From NCBI GenBank assembly GCA_021292105.1, contig CM037869.1:31356008-31420007 (forward strand): a stretch of DNA of 64,000 nt, written 5' to 3'. Origin of the DNA: Anadara kagoshimensis. Taxonomy: Eukaryota > Mollusca > Bivalvia > Arcoida > Arcidae. Below are positions 1 through 12,300 of this stretch, one piece after another (position 1 is the stretch's first letter; the number at the start of each line of letters is the position of its first letter). Made by a program: the position numbers and the translations under genes. Below the pieces are notes generated by a model. It did not search any database, was not told where the DNA came from, and worked only from the letters and a program-made list of their open reading frames with translations.

Positions 1-3000
1 GTTTTCTTGATGTCCTATTTGTTGGAAAGGAGAAGAATTTAAAGATAAGCTCAGTTGGTCAAGCAATGATGCAGGCAACCCGCCCTAGGGTTATCACTGC
101 TCCACTCCAGCTAGGCCTGGGTGTTCAGTTACATCATCACTTTGCTTCTAGATTTCTGTTAGATACCCTGTACCAGCATGGATTTACATCCTCCTACTCC
201 GAGGTACTTAAATATGAACGATGTGCAGCTGTAAGCGCAGGCATTGACATTCCAGGTTTTCTTCAAGGTCACTTTATGCAGTATGTGGCAGATAATGTCG
301 ACCACAACATCAGAACACTTGATGGCAGTGGAACTTTCCACGGAATGGGAATTATCACCGCGATCACTCCCAAAATTGACCATGCATCAGTAATCAAACG
401 TATAAGTATGTCTGCAGAGGACATTGCAAAGGTTGGGAGGATACGTATACATCAATTCTCTCCAATGAATGAAGGCTTGGCTACATTGAAGTATGAGAAA
501 CTGAAGGGAGATGATGAAATGCTAGGAGACAGGCTCATGGACATAGACCTGTTATGGAAAGTGTCATTCTGTGCGAAACCTCGCCGACCTGGATGGTCCG
601 GGATGATGCAGCTGATAACTCATGGTGAGCATCCAGGACAGGCATCTACTATGTTTTTGCCCATGATAGACTTAAACCCAAGTGATATGAATTGTGTCTA
701 TTCTACCCTCATCTTTGTTTCTGACCATGCACATCGATATGGAGTGACACCCATAATAACGTTTGACCAACCTCTCTGGTGGAAAGCCATGACAATAGTG
801 GAAAGTGAAGATCCAAGCACACAGCTACATTCAGTTATAATCCGTCTTGGAGGTTTTCACACTTTAATGAGTTTTCTCGGGAGCATAGGACACTTGATGG
901 CCGGAACTGGACTCCAAGAATTGCTGGAAATGATCTTTGCTTCCAATACCGTTACACACATTATGAGTGGAAAGGCTGTTGCAAGGGCTGTACGTGGTCA
1001 CCTGTTGCTTGACACTGCTTTGAACACAGCTTTGATTGCAAAAACATTCGGCCTTCAGCTAAATGGCACCTCTGCTACAGAAGATCACGACGATGAGGAT
1101 AGCTCAACGGTCATGGAGTTTCAGGATGATAACACCTTTGAGGATATAGATCCTTTATCGGTTTCAGTTCTTAATGGTGCGGAAATCCCTCTCCCAACTG
1201 AAATTCAGGAACTTGGAATTTTAGTTGATGAACTTCTAGAAGGACAAATGGTACCATCTGAGATAAGTTCATCACCAGCATTCCATTCTGTCAAGGAAAG
1301 ATTACTGAATGCACTAAATGCAGTAGAACATAAAACAGGGAAACTGTGGGTTATGTATATGAAATTGATTGACATTGTTCGGAACTTCCTGAGGTCCGAA
1401 CGAACAGGTGACTGGAAGTTGCATCTTGCAACCTTGCAAAATATGTTGCCTTATTTTGCTGCCTCTGGACATAACTTGTACACAAAGTCGGTGTACCTAT
1501 ATCTGCAGAAAATGTGGAAGCTGGAGGATTCCAATCCAGATATCTACTCCAACTTCATGGACGGTTTGCACGTCGTGCGAAGGTCGGATCGTTATTGGGC
1601 AGGACTGTCCCCAGATTTGGTTATAGAACAAGTTCTCATGAGAAGCCTTAAAACAACGGGTGGTTTGACGAGAGGACGGGGTATGACAGAAACACAGCGA
1701 CTGGTATGGTGTCTGTCCAGACCTATTTGCGCAGAGGTCAATGATGCCATGCAGCAACTGACTTCAGTTAAGTATGCAACAAGTGAGCAGCATAAAGATC
1801 TGTCAAAGGCACGTCAGGCAAAGGACATAGCCGATACCAACAAACTCGTTTCAATACTGGCAGAAAGGAATCCATTTGAAGAAAGTATGTCATTGCAAAA
1901 TATTGTGACAGGGGTAGCTACTAGAGAGGACGTTAATGTAGAGTTAGCCAAGGAAGTTGGACAGAAAATTCTTGAGGATATGACAGGAAATATTGTTAAT
2001 CAATATGTATTTCGGAAACGAAATCAGGTTATAACACCAGAATCAAAGTCAACTATCAAAATTGATGGGGAGAAAGTGAACATCGATCCCCAGCTACTGT
2101 TTCAGAGACTGGTGATCGCCGGAACACAGGCTACAGATCTGCTGGATGCCTTTCAGTATGAACTATGCTCTTATCCACCAGCTCTGTTTGAGACCAGGCA
2201 CGTTCAGCTTAAAGCCAACAAACCAGCCCTTGCAAAAGCTATTTGGGATTTGATCCCACAGGATGATCGTCCGGACAAACCTTCCAATTGCCAATATGTA
2301 CTCGATGGTGGTGCCCTACTTCACAGGATTCCATGGCAAATTGGAGACACCTATAAGTCGATCCTTCAAAGGTACACGTCATATGTGAAGAAACGTTATG
2401 GAAAGGCAGTCATCGTTTTTGATGGTTACACCAGTGGGCCATCAACGAAAGATAGTACCCATCAAAGACGCCTAGGAACGCGCCAAGGAAGAGCAGTCAA
2501 TTTTCAAACACAGATGTCGCTCAAGATCAAGAAAGAGGAATTCCTATCAAATGATGAAAACAAGCAACGTTTCATTAATTTGCTTGGTGATTCCCTTGAA
2601 GCTGCTGGTTGTGAAGTTCACCACGCAAAAGATGATGCTGATCTACTTATTGTCCAGACCGCAATAAAGGTTGTGTCGCAGTGTAATGTTATTCTCGTTG
2701 GAGATGATACAGATCTTCTTGTCCTTCTATGTTATCATACTAAGAATGTGAAGTATAATATGTTCTGGAGGCCGGAGCCTAAAAAGGGAAAAAAGGAGCA
2801 ACTTCTGAACATTGGACATGTATGTCAGAAACTTGGAGATGATCTTTGCAATAGCATTCTTTTTGTCCATGCGTTCCTTGGCTGTGATACAACTTCACGT
2901 GTCTTTGGTTATGGAAAGGGTGTGGCACTGAAGTTGGCACAGGACAGTGAATACTTTTGTGACCTTGCTAAGGTGTTTGGCAACTATGATTCCAGCGAGG

Positions 3001-3476
3001 ATGAAATAATTCAGGCAGGGGAGAAAGCTATGCTTTGTGTGTACAAGGCAAAACCAGATGGCAATCTGGATTCACTGAGACACCACAGGTTTCAAGAATT
3101 AGTTGCCACTAGCAAAAAAGTTATTCACCCCAAATCATTGCCACCAACTTCAGGGGCAGTAAAGTACCACAGTTTCCGTGTTTTCCACCAAGTTCAGGCG
3201 TGGAAGGGTAACAGCCTGAATGCTGAAAATTGGGGGTGGAAGATCATCGAAGGAAAAATGTTCCCCCTTATGACTGATTTGGACGTTGCTCCAAAATCAC
3301 TATTGGAAGTGGTAAGATGCAAATGCAAGACAGGGTGCGGAAAACGTTGTGGGTGCAGACGACTGGGTCTTGACTGTACACCAGCCTGCAGTGAATGCAG
3401 GGGGATCTGTGAGAACATGAACTTGGAGAACACTGACGAGACTTCAGATGATGATCGTGATATCTTGGGCATGTGA
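1..3476 (+). CDS. PIN/XPG-like nuclease domain plus CXC-tail protein, 5' end outside window
   Basis: The frame is open from the left edge (first codon at base 3) to a TGA at 3474-3476, so the Met at 66 is probably internal and the protein exceeds 1136 aa. Residues are counted from that Met. The N-terminal half has short conserved-looking blocks such as DNVDHN (about residue 76) and FDQPLWW (about 232). Residues 780-900 look like a PIN/FEN1/XPG-type nuclease: VFDGY near 783, then DDADLL near 856 and GDDTDLLVLL near 879 as acidic metal-binding positions. The tail (1084-1115) is a dense Cys cluster of the CXC type (CKCKTGCGKRCGCRR). I know similar proteins as multicopy families in molluscs and cnidarians. 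A DNA transposase with an XPG-like nuclease (Academ-type) is a possible origin but not proven. The reading frame is intact for over 3.4 kb, unlike most elements here. Confidence 0.75.
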   Translation, partial: FLDVLFVGKEKNLKISSVGQAMMQATRPRVITAPLQLGLGVQLHHHFASRFLLDTLYQHGFTSSYSEVLKYERCAAVSAGIDIPGFLQGHFMQYVADNVDHNIRTLDGSGTFHGMGIITAITPKIDHASVIKRISMSAEDIAKVGRIRIHQFSPMNEGLATLKYEKLKGDDEMLGDRLMDIDLLWKVSFCAKPRRPGWSGMMQLITHGEHPGQASTMFLPMIDLNPSDMNCVYSTLIFVSDHAHRYGVTPIITFDQPLWWKAMTIVESEDPSTQLHSVIIRLGGFHTLMSFLGSIGHLMAGTGLQELLEMIFASNTVTHIMSGKAVARAVRGHLLLDTALNTALIAKTFGLQLNGTSATEDHDDEDSSTVMEFQDDNTFEDIDPLSVSVLNGAEIPLPTEIQELGILVDELLEGQMVPSEISSSPAFHSVKERLLNALNAVEHKTGKLWVMYMKLIDIVRNFLRSERTGDWKLHLATLQNMLPYFAASGHNLYTKSVYLYLQKMWKLEDSNPDIYSNFMDGLHVVRRSDRYWAGLSPDLVIEQVLMRSLKTTGGLTRGRGMTETQRLVWCLSRPICAEVNDAMQQLTSVKYATSEQHKDLSKARQAKDIADTNKLVSILAERNPFEESMSLQNIVTGVATREDVNVELAKEVGQKILEDMTGNIVNQYVFRKRNQVITPESKSTIKIDGEKVNIDPQLLFQRLVIAGTQATDLLDAFQYELCSYPPALFETRHVQLKANKPALAKAIWDLIPQDDRPDKPSNCQYVLDGGALLHRIPWQIGDTYKSILQRYTSYVKKRYGKAVIVFDGYTSGPSTKDSTHQRRLGTRQGRAVNFQTQMSLKIKKEEFLSNDENKQRFINLLGDSLEAAGCEVHHAKDDADLLIVQTAIKVVSQCNVILVGDDTDLLVLLCYHTKNVKYNMFWRPEPKKGKKEQLLNIGHVCQKLGDDLCNSILFVHAFLGCDTTSRVFGYGKGVALKLAQDSEYFCDLAKVFGNYDSSEDEIIQAGEKAMLCVYKAKPDGNLDSLRHHRFQELVATSKKVIHPKSLPPTSGAVKYHSFRVFHQVQAWKGNSLNAENWGWKIIEGKMFPLMTDLDVAPKSLLEVVRCKCKTGCGKRCGCRRLGLDCTPACSECRGICENMNLENTDETSDDDRDILGM

Positions 3477-4289
3477 ACCTACATTTAAGGAGAATTAACT
3501 GGCATGCCTTGGTTTCAATTTCAACAAACTGACACCTGCATTATAGATAAATAGACTGATTTACCATGAAAACCTATAAATAGACACCAAGATTGTTGTC
3601 TTCGGTAGGATACTGTCGAAGTTATTGCGATTTTCAGTTTTTGCGTACCAACCATGGCAGCCATATTGAATTCATTATGATGTAATCATGACAGCTCCCT
3701 GAAATTAGTCTCAAATGATTCTTCGACCATGAAAACATGGGTATAGACACCATTTTCATAATTCTAGCTCTATTACTTTTGGCAATATAATCAAAAACAG
3801 ATATTTCGACAATGGCTACCTTGAATTGCATATTTCACCATGTTCCACCAAATATATATTTCTACATTTTTGATATTTCTTTTAGCATGATAATTAAAAG
3901 TCATTGCAAGTAATTTCATTTTTCTGGCAATTTGTCCTAGGTCAAATGGTAGATTTACTGGACTATTATTAACATTTCGTCCACGTGGCAGCCGGACGTC
4001 GAATCGTTTTCTGTAGCTTAGTGTTTGACATCCGACAGGTATGATGTACTGTAAGTCAATTGATAAGTCGCCTGGTCATGTTCTTACTGGTATTTTAGCC
4101 ACGCTGTCAAGTTCATTTTGTAATTTTATGTGTCCATTTTGGACAAACAGTTGTACAATTGTCATCTTCTACCGGTCTTGATACTGTTGCACTGCAACTT
4201 AACTACCGTAATGGAAGGGTCATATGTATAAGACTCGGGGTTAAACTGAATCATCACAGTACACAGTTGAATAACCGTTGGATGTTCAG
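3477..4289. other. Non-coding stretch with a weak two-copy repeat
   Basis: No convincing coding region. Two imperfect copies of a segment containing 'ccatgaaaac..ataga' begin near 3565 and 3726, about 160 bp apart. The 3' end of the preceding element may lie here, but I could not identify a terminal repeat. Confidence 0.4.
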
Positions 4290-4567
4290 AAAAAAGTGGT
4301 TATTCCAACGGTGTACATCGGTATTTATGAAGTTTGTGCTGCTATATTAGAAAGTCTGTTGGATGAACATGTTATTTCTCGGATGGAGATGAAGGACGTT
4401 AGCCAAGGTTATGAGGACAACTAGGGATTTCCAAACCGTTGAGAGGCCAATGAAAGTAATCATATGCCTATCAAAGCGCCAAAGCAGTCTCATGGAGATT
4501 ATCTTTACATAAAATGATTTTATTCCCTGATTCTACAGAAAGTTTGTGATCACAAGTATATTAAGAG

Positions 4568-5324
4568 ATGACAATATTGGATGGTAGGGTAGTGAACACG
4601 ATGCCCATGAACTTTCAAATGCTGAAATCTTTCCCGGAATTCGAAGGCGGTTCTGTTTCCCAACTAGATCAGACGATTTTGATGCAATTCTCGCCCAATG
4701 AATGGGTAAGTTTTAGAAAAGTTACCAAGCCTCTGCTAATGTTGATCAACACTGCCTTTTAAGAATGATCATCAGGCAGATATTTTGGGCAATTGAACCT
4801 CAAAACCAGAATCAACAAAGTTATTTGGAGATTGCTAAAATCTCAAAACAAAAACCGATGACTAAAAACTGCGACAAATTCAGAACCTACTAATTATTTC
4901 AGTTGTCATTTATTTTTTGTCAAAAACTTGAATGAAAGTAAGTTGGACAAAACCTATACTGAAATTAAGGAGGTTTGATCGTTTTTTGGATATATTTGAA
5001 AAATCAAAAGACTGACAGTTAAAGTATTCTGTCACTATATCCTAGCACCAAACACACATTTGTTGGACAATACAAGTACGCTGCTTTCAAAACAACTCAT
5101 TTCAAAATCCCAACTAATTCAAATTTTAGTTTTCATTGTTTTTATTACAGATTCATTTTCTGGATCTTCCAAAAGAAATTATCTTTTCCATTTTACAGTA
5201 TTCAGATGTAGAAGTTCTCGTGCACCTGGAAAGAGTAAACTGGCAATTCTATAATTTGGTCAAGGAAAAGTGTCTCTGGTTGAAATTTCGAAAATTTAAA
5301 GATAGATGGAGAGTGTGTTTATAG
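4568..5324 (+). CDS. Small F-box protein gene, two exons (candidate)
   Basis: Exon 1 (4568-4705) encodes 46 codons from an ATG and ends in phase 0 at tgg|gtaagt. Exon 2 (5151-5324) follows a good acceptor (tttattacag) in the same phase. It encodes a 57-aa segment with the F-box pattern LPKEII..IL.Y, a downstream hydrophobic series and CLWLKF, ending at a stop. F-box domains bind Skp1 and recruit substrates to SCF ubiquitin ligases. No substrate-binding domain follows, so this is either a very short protein, the first part of a longer gene, or a remnant. An open stretch ending in a stop at about 4287-4424 could be an upstream coding remnant, but I see no splice site joining it. There is an in-frame stop just upstream of the 4568 ATG. 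Confidence 0.5.
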
Positions 5325-7060
5325 AAACATGGATAATTATTTGTCTTGCTAAAAATTTTGCATATCAATGCTATCGTCTGTAAACAAATATATTTCCTAT
5401 GTCACTTAACAAAACTTGAGATTTTAATTTTGAGAGGATATTACACATTCTGTAATCAGACAGACTAATTAAAAAGTCTGGCTTCATATAAAAATTTAAA
5501 AGGATTGGATTTAAGTGTTTTCAGTGTATTGAATTATTTTTTTCTCTGGTTTAAGCAATTCATTTCTAAATATTGTAAGCTTCCGAGCATTTGCCACCTG
5601 CAAAATCGACCCATTTTTGATGAGGCACATGCTGCTTAATTGGACAATGCTTAAAAGCATTGAAATTGAACCATGTCGTTCAGTCACTGAATGGTCTCGT
5701 ATTGTTCATGAAAACATGATCAATATAACATTTTCTCACAATATTATCGACTTTATTCCATTATATTGTCTTAGATTTGCAAGATATGCATATTCTTCAA
5801 CTAGCAATAAAGTTGTTGATTTGAGATGGTAGTGATTAATATGCTTGGATATTTTGAAACATGGGGCTGATTTGTTGATGAAGATTTTTGTGTCTGTGTC
5901 ATGCCCATATCTTGCAAATCTAAGTATGAAGTAAAATGATTTTCTGATTTGGATTGTACTCCATTGATTTCAGGTTAAATTTATCATCCATTTGGACTAT
6001 TGATATAAAAAACAGAATGTCGGAAATGAAACGTGCAGTTTTGTTTTGGTTGTTTAGACTTTGCTTTGTATTAATACTGTAAGCAATCCAGTCGTATAGT
6101 TTTTCTGATTTTTAGCTCATGTGAGTGTTAAGTCTCATGGGTCTTTCATTATGGTTACTATAAACACTTGGAACTTGATATTTTCATTTTAAATGAGTGG
6201 TCTATTGATGTTTTTGAATACATAAAACATGTCTTTATGTCTTGTTTTAAAAGTAGAAAGCTTACTGTTTTCATTGTTTTATTATGAACACACAATAATT
6301 AAAAATATAATGTGATAGCCACAATAATTAAAAATAAAATGTGATAGCCTCATTTAACTGCAAAGAAAAATTTTCAAAGTCAAATTCCTGATGATTTTAA
6401 AAAGTTTGTTGAAGATACTTAGAATTTAAGCTTTTGAGTATTTAAATGGGTAAATTTATTTTTAAAAAAGTTAAAGCTTGAAGCTTCTTGATTTTTATGA
6501 ATGTATAATGATCACATAATAATTAAAAAAATATTTTGATCTCTTAATTTGACAGATTGTTCAAAGCAAACTTTCTGTTCGATTATTTTAAAGAGTAAAA
6601 AGGACAGCACTTGTGTTATATTTTGTTTGTTATTGTTTAGTATCATGTGAAGTTTTATTTATGAGACTCCAGACAAAAACAAGATTATTGATTAGTCCTG
6701 ATCTATACACAATTTCACCAGATGTATCAGTGAGTATTCTATGGCCTGCATTATACTGATATTACTATAAAGGTGCTGTTTCACCAAAGTATTGTATCCA
6801 GGCATACAAAATCACTGTCGCATACTACAAGAACACACCAGTAAGGGAAAATGGCAAGGAAAATCTGTTTTGATCTGACCAGGATTCGAACCCATAAAGA
6901 ACTTGAATATGTGTTTGTAAGTATTCAAGGTAATAGAAAGTTTAAATGAATGCCAGTGATAACCCAATAATTTCTGTTCTGGATACATTTATATAAAATT
7001 TGGCCAAATGCTACATAAAACTTTAGTTCTTCACCATTTATAATAATGGAGAACTTGAGA
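5325..7060. other. AT-rich non-coding stretch
   Basis: No gene seen. It holds an inverted repeat at 5770-5924, near-identical short direct repeats of an 'acaataattaaaaata' segment at 6290-6350 and again near 6520, and a fragment with a tRNA-promoter-like 'ggattcgaaccc' near 6884 that could be a SINE remnant. Confidence 0.5.
5770..5924. repeat. Inverted repeat, about 22-bp arms
   Basis: cttagatttgcaagatatgc at 5770 is matched in reverse complement at 5901-5924 with a 2-base difference near the inner end. The 110-bp loop has no coding potential. It could be a small MITE or a foldback; no target duplication was recognised. Confidence 0.55.
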
Positions 7061-7064
7061 ATAA

Positions 7065-7380
7065 ATGATTGATTGATTGGGGTTTAACGTCCCAGCCAAG
7101 AAAATTTCACTTATATCGAAACTCACCAGCTATAGGTAAAGTGGCAGAGTTTGACCTTTGCAGGGCAATGTGCAGGGAATGTTTCTTTTACGAGCCACGT
7201 CTGCCATGACACAGGCAAACGGTTTTGAAGGTCTCTTCCGAAAGAACCTGTGACTTTCATCTCGAAATGCTGAGTGTTTGGAGATAGAACAGCTACTAAT
7301 ATTTTCAAGTCATGGCCATATCCGGCCGGGGTTCGAACCCACGACATCCCATATACGGAGTTGAGTATAAACGAGACAGA
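7065..7380. repeat. Molluscan dispersed repeat (SINE-like)
   Basis: The block begins with 'gattgattgattggggtttaacgtcc', part of a conserved repeat I recognise from bivalve genomes, and continues to a segment with 'ccggggttcgaaccc', which resembles a tRNA-type B box. The order suggests a tRNA-derived or composite SINE. Ends are approximate. Confidence 0.5.
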
Positions 7381-7676
7381 TAATTAGATGGATGTGTATC
7401 ACCAATCTATTTTATAATCCCTGCAATCGATCAGTTGAGACTTCTGAAACACTTTCTATAAGTATTAGTGGTTTTATTAAAGATGTACATCTAGATGGTT
7501 GTAGTCAAGCTACCAAGGAATTACATGCTTCTAGTTTTATTATGATTTAATCAAAATAAGCATTTTTTCACAGCTGGAAATAATCTGAACAACCCAAGAT
7601 AGAAAAAAGAAAAAATGCAATATTTTAAAAAGAAAGCTGTCAGACTAGACTTTTTCATTTTATTGACATTTATTTA

Positions 7677-8170
7677 CTATACTATGTCATCACAGAATAT
7701 ATTGTAGTCCATTGCAAGCCGGTCCATTTTTGTAATTGCATCGACGTCATGATACTGATTTGGATGTTGAAAATCAAGGTTTCCTTCAATAAAATCCTCT
7801 ATGTCATTCTCGTGTATTATGTACAAGTAATGAAGTGAACATCCTGCAAAAATAAAATTGCAGATATCAACTGGCGAGTGAAAAGGAACTTTTCTTAATC
7901 TTCTGAATCTACCCTTCAGATGACCAATTGCACGTTCTACTGTCTGACGACATGAAGAAAATCTTGCATTGCACCGTCTTTGTTTATTTGTTAAATGACC
8001 ATTATATTTAAATGGTGTTATTAGCCACACTTTAAAAGGGTAAGCAGAATCCTCAAATAAATGTTTGTTATTTGGTATACAGTTTTGCTGCTGTGCCTTT
8101 TTAAAAATCATAGAATTCCTTGACACTCGTACATCATGAGCACATCCTGGCCACCCTGTATAATTATGCA
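7677..8170 (-). pseudogene. PIF/Harbinger transposase, C-terminal exon
   Basis: The 164-aa stretch reads HNYTGWPGCAHDVRVSRNS, then EDSAYPFKVWLITP, then VERAIGHLKGRFRRL. These are the second half of a DDE_Tnp_4 (HARBI1-like) transposase, including the second catalytic Asp region and the catalytic Glu. The 5' border looks like a splice acceptor (actag|TGCATAAT on the minus strand), with the exon starting two bases into a codon. The N-terminal part of what appears to be the same gene lies at 15200-15418, separated by an inserted L1. The region with the first catalytic Asp was not found, so the copy is incomplete. Confidence 0.75.
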
Positions 8171-8820
8171 CTAGTAATCAGTAGATTATCATCCACAACA
8201 ATCTGAAGAAATCATTTGAAGATGTATTCATCTTGGTCTTGAGCTATGTACCAAACCAACAGTAAGAAATATAGATGAAAGACAAATTTTGTCTGTATTT
8301 TCAATTCTGAAAAATTCTATAATCACTGCATTTTTGTCATTATAAAAAGTAAAGTTGTAGCTGGGGTAATTTTACTTCAAACCAGCTAGAGACACCAACA
8401 AACAGCCCGCAACAAAACATAAAAAAGACCAGGGGCCAGTGTCCACCGATTATAAAACTCGATTCTGGACAAGCACCGGACATAATGAAAAAATGTACTT
8501 TGGTACAATGAGTGGCCCCATACAACACACCAAAATCTAAAATGCACGTGTAATATTTTAAAATTTAAAGTTTTAAAATAATCATGCAAGATTGATCACA
8601 AATAAAGATCTTCATGCTATGATAAAATCTAACATTTGCCCATTAGAGTATCCATTGGTTTCTAAGGGAGTTCAGTGCTGCTAGATTTCTACATGCATTC
8701 ACTTTTTGTGAACTATTTGATCATTGGTATGTCCATGGTACATTCAGCTATTTATTGTAAATGCAATTTTACCTGAAGCTGGATGGATGGGAAGCCCTTT
8801 CTATTTACGTTGTCCTGATT
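8171..8820. other. Harbinger intron and end of its upstream exon
   Basis: On the minus strand the Harbinger sequence resumes after the L1 poly(A) at 8820. It runs to a donor-like CAG|gtaaaa at about 8773 in phase 1, which fits the acceptor at 8171. One in-frame stop lies in this short exon tail. The remaining 600 bp show no other gene and are read as intron plus decayed sequence. Confidence 0.45.
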
Positions 8821-8830
8821 CCCGCCAATT
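8821..8830. repeat. Target-site duplication of the L1 (3' side)
   Basis: cccgccaatt directly abuts the poly(T) that is the L1 poly(A) tail read from the other strand. The same ten bases recur at 15200-15209 at the other end of the LINE. Confidence 0.8.
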
Positions 8831-9186
8831 TTTTTTTTTTGTAATGTATGTTTTTATTGTCCCAGACATTAAATAGGGAAGGTCAATTGCCAGGGTTGGG
8901 ACCACTGGGTTCACTTGCCGGGTAACAAAAGGACATTTTTACAATACATATACATATATATAATTGTACAAAATTTAATACTACATTCCTTTGTATATGA
9001 TGACAAATTAGCGTTTTGTAAGTTATCTCCCCTTCACATCAAGTAACTAAGTAAATGGAAAATATAGGAACTTCTTTCTAATATCATAATTATAATTTTT
9101 CTATATATACAAACTTTTAGCTAATATATTTATTTCATGTTGTACTTGCATGTTCCTTTTCAGTTTTGTCTGGGTTTTTGTTTATG

Positions 9187-9212
9187 GTGTGTGTGTGTGT
9201 GTGTGTGTGTGT
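9187..9212. repeat. (GT)n microsatellite in L1 3' UTR
   Basis: About 13 GT dinucleotides. Confidence 0.9.
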
Positions 9213-9380
9213 AAGTAAGGTGACGTGTCAACCCCTATGAAATTCAGATACAAAAAAGTATATATATACATTTTCATACAAGTATACTTCTAAACATCAT
9301 AAAAACATTATGTACACCATAAATGATGATGGCACTTTTACAGTACTAACACCCCAGTCCTACCAGATGGAGACTCTGAA

Positions 9381-12300
9381 TCATTCATCAAAGATTTTTA
9401 TCCATGGGTCCCAAAATTCCAGAAATTTAGCATAAAGATTATTTTTTATTGCGATGATCTTTTCAATATCAAACTGATATTTAAGACTCATTTTCCATGT
9501 ATTTAAATTTGGTAGATTTTTATCAATTCTGCACTTATATATGTAATATCTGGTAGTAAGAAGTAAAAAATTTTGAGGTTTATATTTCTCTTTTTTGTTA
9601 ATAAGTCCAAAGATGGCGCTTTCTCTATAAATATTGATGTAGCGGTTTATTTTTTATATATAAAATCCTCTACTTCTATCCAGAAGTTATATTTTTTCAG
9701 CTGTATTATTACAGAAAGTACAAAGATTATTATCTCTTAATTTAATTTTGAATAAAAAATCATTCGTAGAAATTATTCTTTGGTTTATCCTGTATTGAAA
9801 CCATTGTAATTTGGTATTTTTACAACTTTTAAAGGGGTAATATATAGTGATTTCCAGTCAATATCTAGGTCTAGAATGGATTTCCATTTTTCTTGACTTA
9901 TGACAGTTGTATTGTTATTATTGAAAACATTGTAAAAGTCCTTACTCCCTTTTTTACTTTTAAAAATTATTCTGAAAAAATATGGCATATCAACTTGTAA
10001 TAAATTGACAGGTTGGTTTTGTATATTCATTTTTAATATATGATTCAATGGTGGACTTTACACCAAGATATTCTACAAAGTTTGACCTGACAGCAACATA
10101 CCTTCTTGTAAATTCTCTGTATGAAATTAAATTTCCATCTTCATTAAGTAAGTCTTTTATGAAATATATGCCACTGTCAAACCATGACTTGAAGAATACT
10201 GGACTATTATTTATACAGATATCCTTATTGTACCAGATGCTTACATCTTTAACTTCATTTATATTTCAGGTTTTTGTCTCATAGACAAAGAATTCCAGGC
10301 ATCAAAAACATTATTCCAAAAACAATTATTAAAATTTCGTTTTATTTTATTAAAATACTCATTTCCACACTTTATGAAATTATCAATCTTAGAATATGAA
10401 ATCTCAAATAACTTTTTGTATTTAGATTCAATTTGAAGTAGTCGCCTAATCCATGTTTTGAGTGATGCTATAAAGTGTTTAATGTCTATCATTTTTAAAC
10501 CTCCTGCTTCATAGCTCTGTGACATTAACTCTCTTTTTATGCGATCAATTTTATGCTGCCAAATAAAGTTATAAAACATCTTGTTCAGTTTTGTTATTAT
10601 TTCCTGTGGTGGATTTGGAATAGCAATAAATAGATGGTTTAATTTGGAAATTATCAATGTTTTCAATACCGTTATTCTACCTAAAGGAGTTAAGATTCTT
10701 TTTGACCATTGTTTTAGGCTTTTTTCAATTTCTTGTAATTTCTTATCATAATTTATTTTTACCATTCTGTCTAAATCAACAGAAAAATTTACTCCAAGCA
10801 ATGTAAATGGACCTTGGTTCCAATCTAATTTAAAACGATGATTAAACGTTTCACCATTATATTTATTACATCCAATCCACACTGCTCTTGTTTTATTATT
10901 ATTAATTTTTAACCCAGAAAGCAATGCAAAGTCGTCTAAGACATTCAAAGTTTCTTGTAGTGATGACTCTGTTCCATCCAGTATGACAGTAGTGTCATCT
11001 GCAGTTTAAATTCTTCATCACCAATTTTAATACCCTTGATATTTTTATTATTTTTGAGAAGAACAGACAGGATCTCAGCACACATTAGGAAGAAGTAGGG
11101 TGAAATAGGGTCCCCTTGACGACAACCTCTTGTTATACTAAAAAATTCAGAAACAAATCCATTTTGTAGAACTGCTGACATAATATCTTGGCGAAATATT
11201 TTAATCCATTTTATAAAGGATTCACCAAAATTGAGAAAATCTAGTACTTTATCAATATAAACCCAAGAAACTGAATCAAAGGCCTTTTCAAAATCAATCA
11301 TTAAAAGTAGACCTGGTATATTTTTTTCCTCTGTATATTGCATTAAGTCATAAATTAGTCTAGTGTTTTCACCTATATATCTGCCACTGATAAATCCTGT
11401 CTGGTCTTCCGAAATAATAAATGGTAATACCCTTTTCAATCTTTCAGCAACTGTTTTGGCTTGTCCCCTTTCGGTAAACAAGTTATAATACCCTGACGTT
11501 GTGTAATTGACATTTTTCCAGTGTGAAATCCCTCATTCAACGAACGTCTTAAAAAGCTTACTAAGTCGTTATAAAAGAATTTAAAGAATTCAGATGTAAA
11601 ACCATCTGAACCTGGACTTTTCAAATTTTTCATTTTTTTAATACATCATGAATTTCTGTGTTTGTTAGTTCCCCCTCCAAACTTTGCTTTTGATCTTCAG
11701 TTAAGATATTTATATTTTTAATTCCTTTAAGTATACACTTGAGATCCATACCATACTCATCATTATTTCTATTGTAAAGATTGAAGTAATATTGCTTTGT
11801 TTCTGCTAGGATTTCTTTTTGATCAGTAATTATAGAGTTGTCATCTTTTACAACTTTCGGAATTATTTTACTAACAAAATTTCTGGATTCCAAACTACAA
11901 AAATATTTTGTTGGTTTTTCACCTTCCTCTACCCATCTTGCTTTAGACCTTAACAGAGTTCCTTTCATTTTTTCTTTACGTAGTTCCTCTAAATCTTTCT
12001 TTTTATTATTAATTTCATTAAGATTAGATAAGGGGTTACTTTCTAGTCTAGTAATTTCGTCAATTATCTGTTTCTCTTTTTGGATAGACATTTTTTTGCG
12101 GTAAGATGAGTATGATATGGGTTTTCCCCTTATTTCAAGCAAAACAGTTTCTAAAAATTGCTGATCTGTAATAGTAAATTGAACATCATCATTGCTTATT
12201 TCATTAATTTTTTCTATGTTATAAACAGGAACTACATATTGTATTTTTATATCTTTTATACATTTTTTTACCGTATCTATATAATTTTTATCAGCTAGTA

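Noticed and set aside
6884-6900. tRNA gene (ggattcgaaccc B-box-like motif)
   Set aside because: No matching A box or cloverleaf around it; more likely a SINE scrap.
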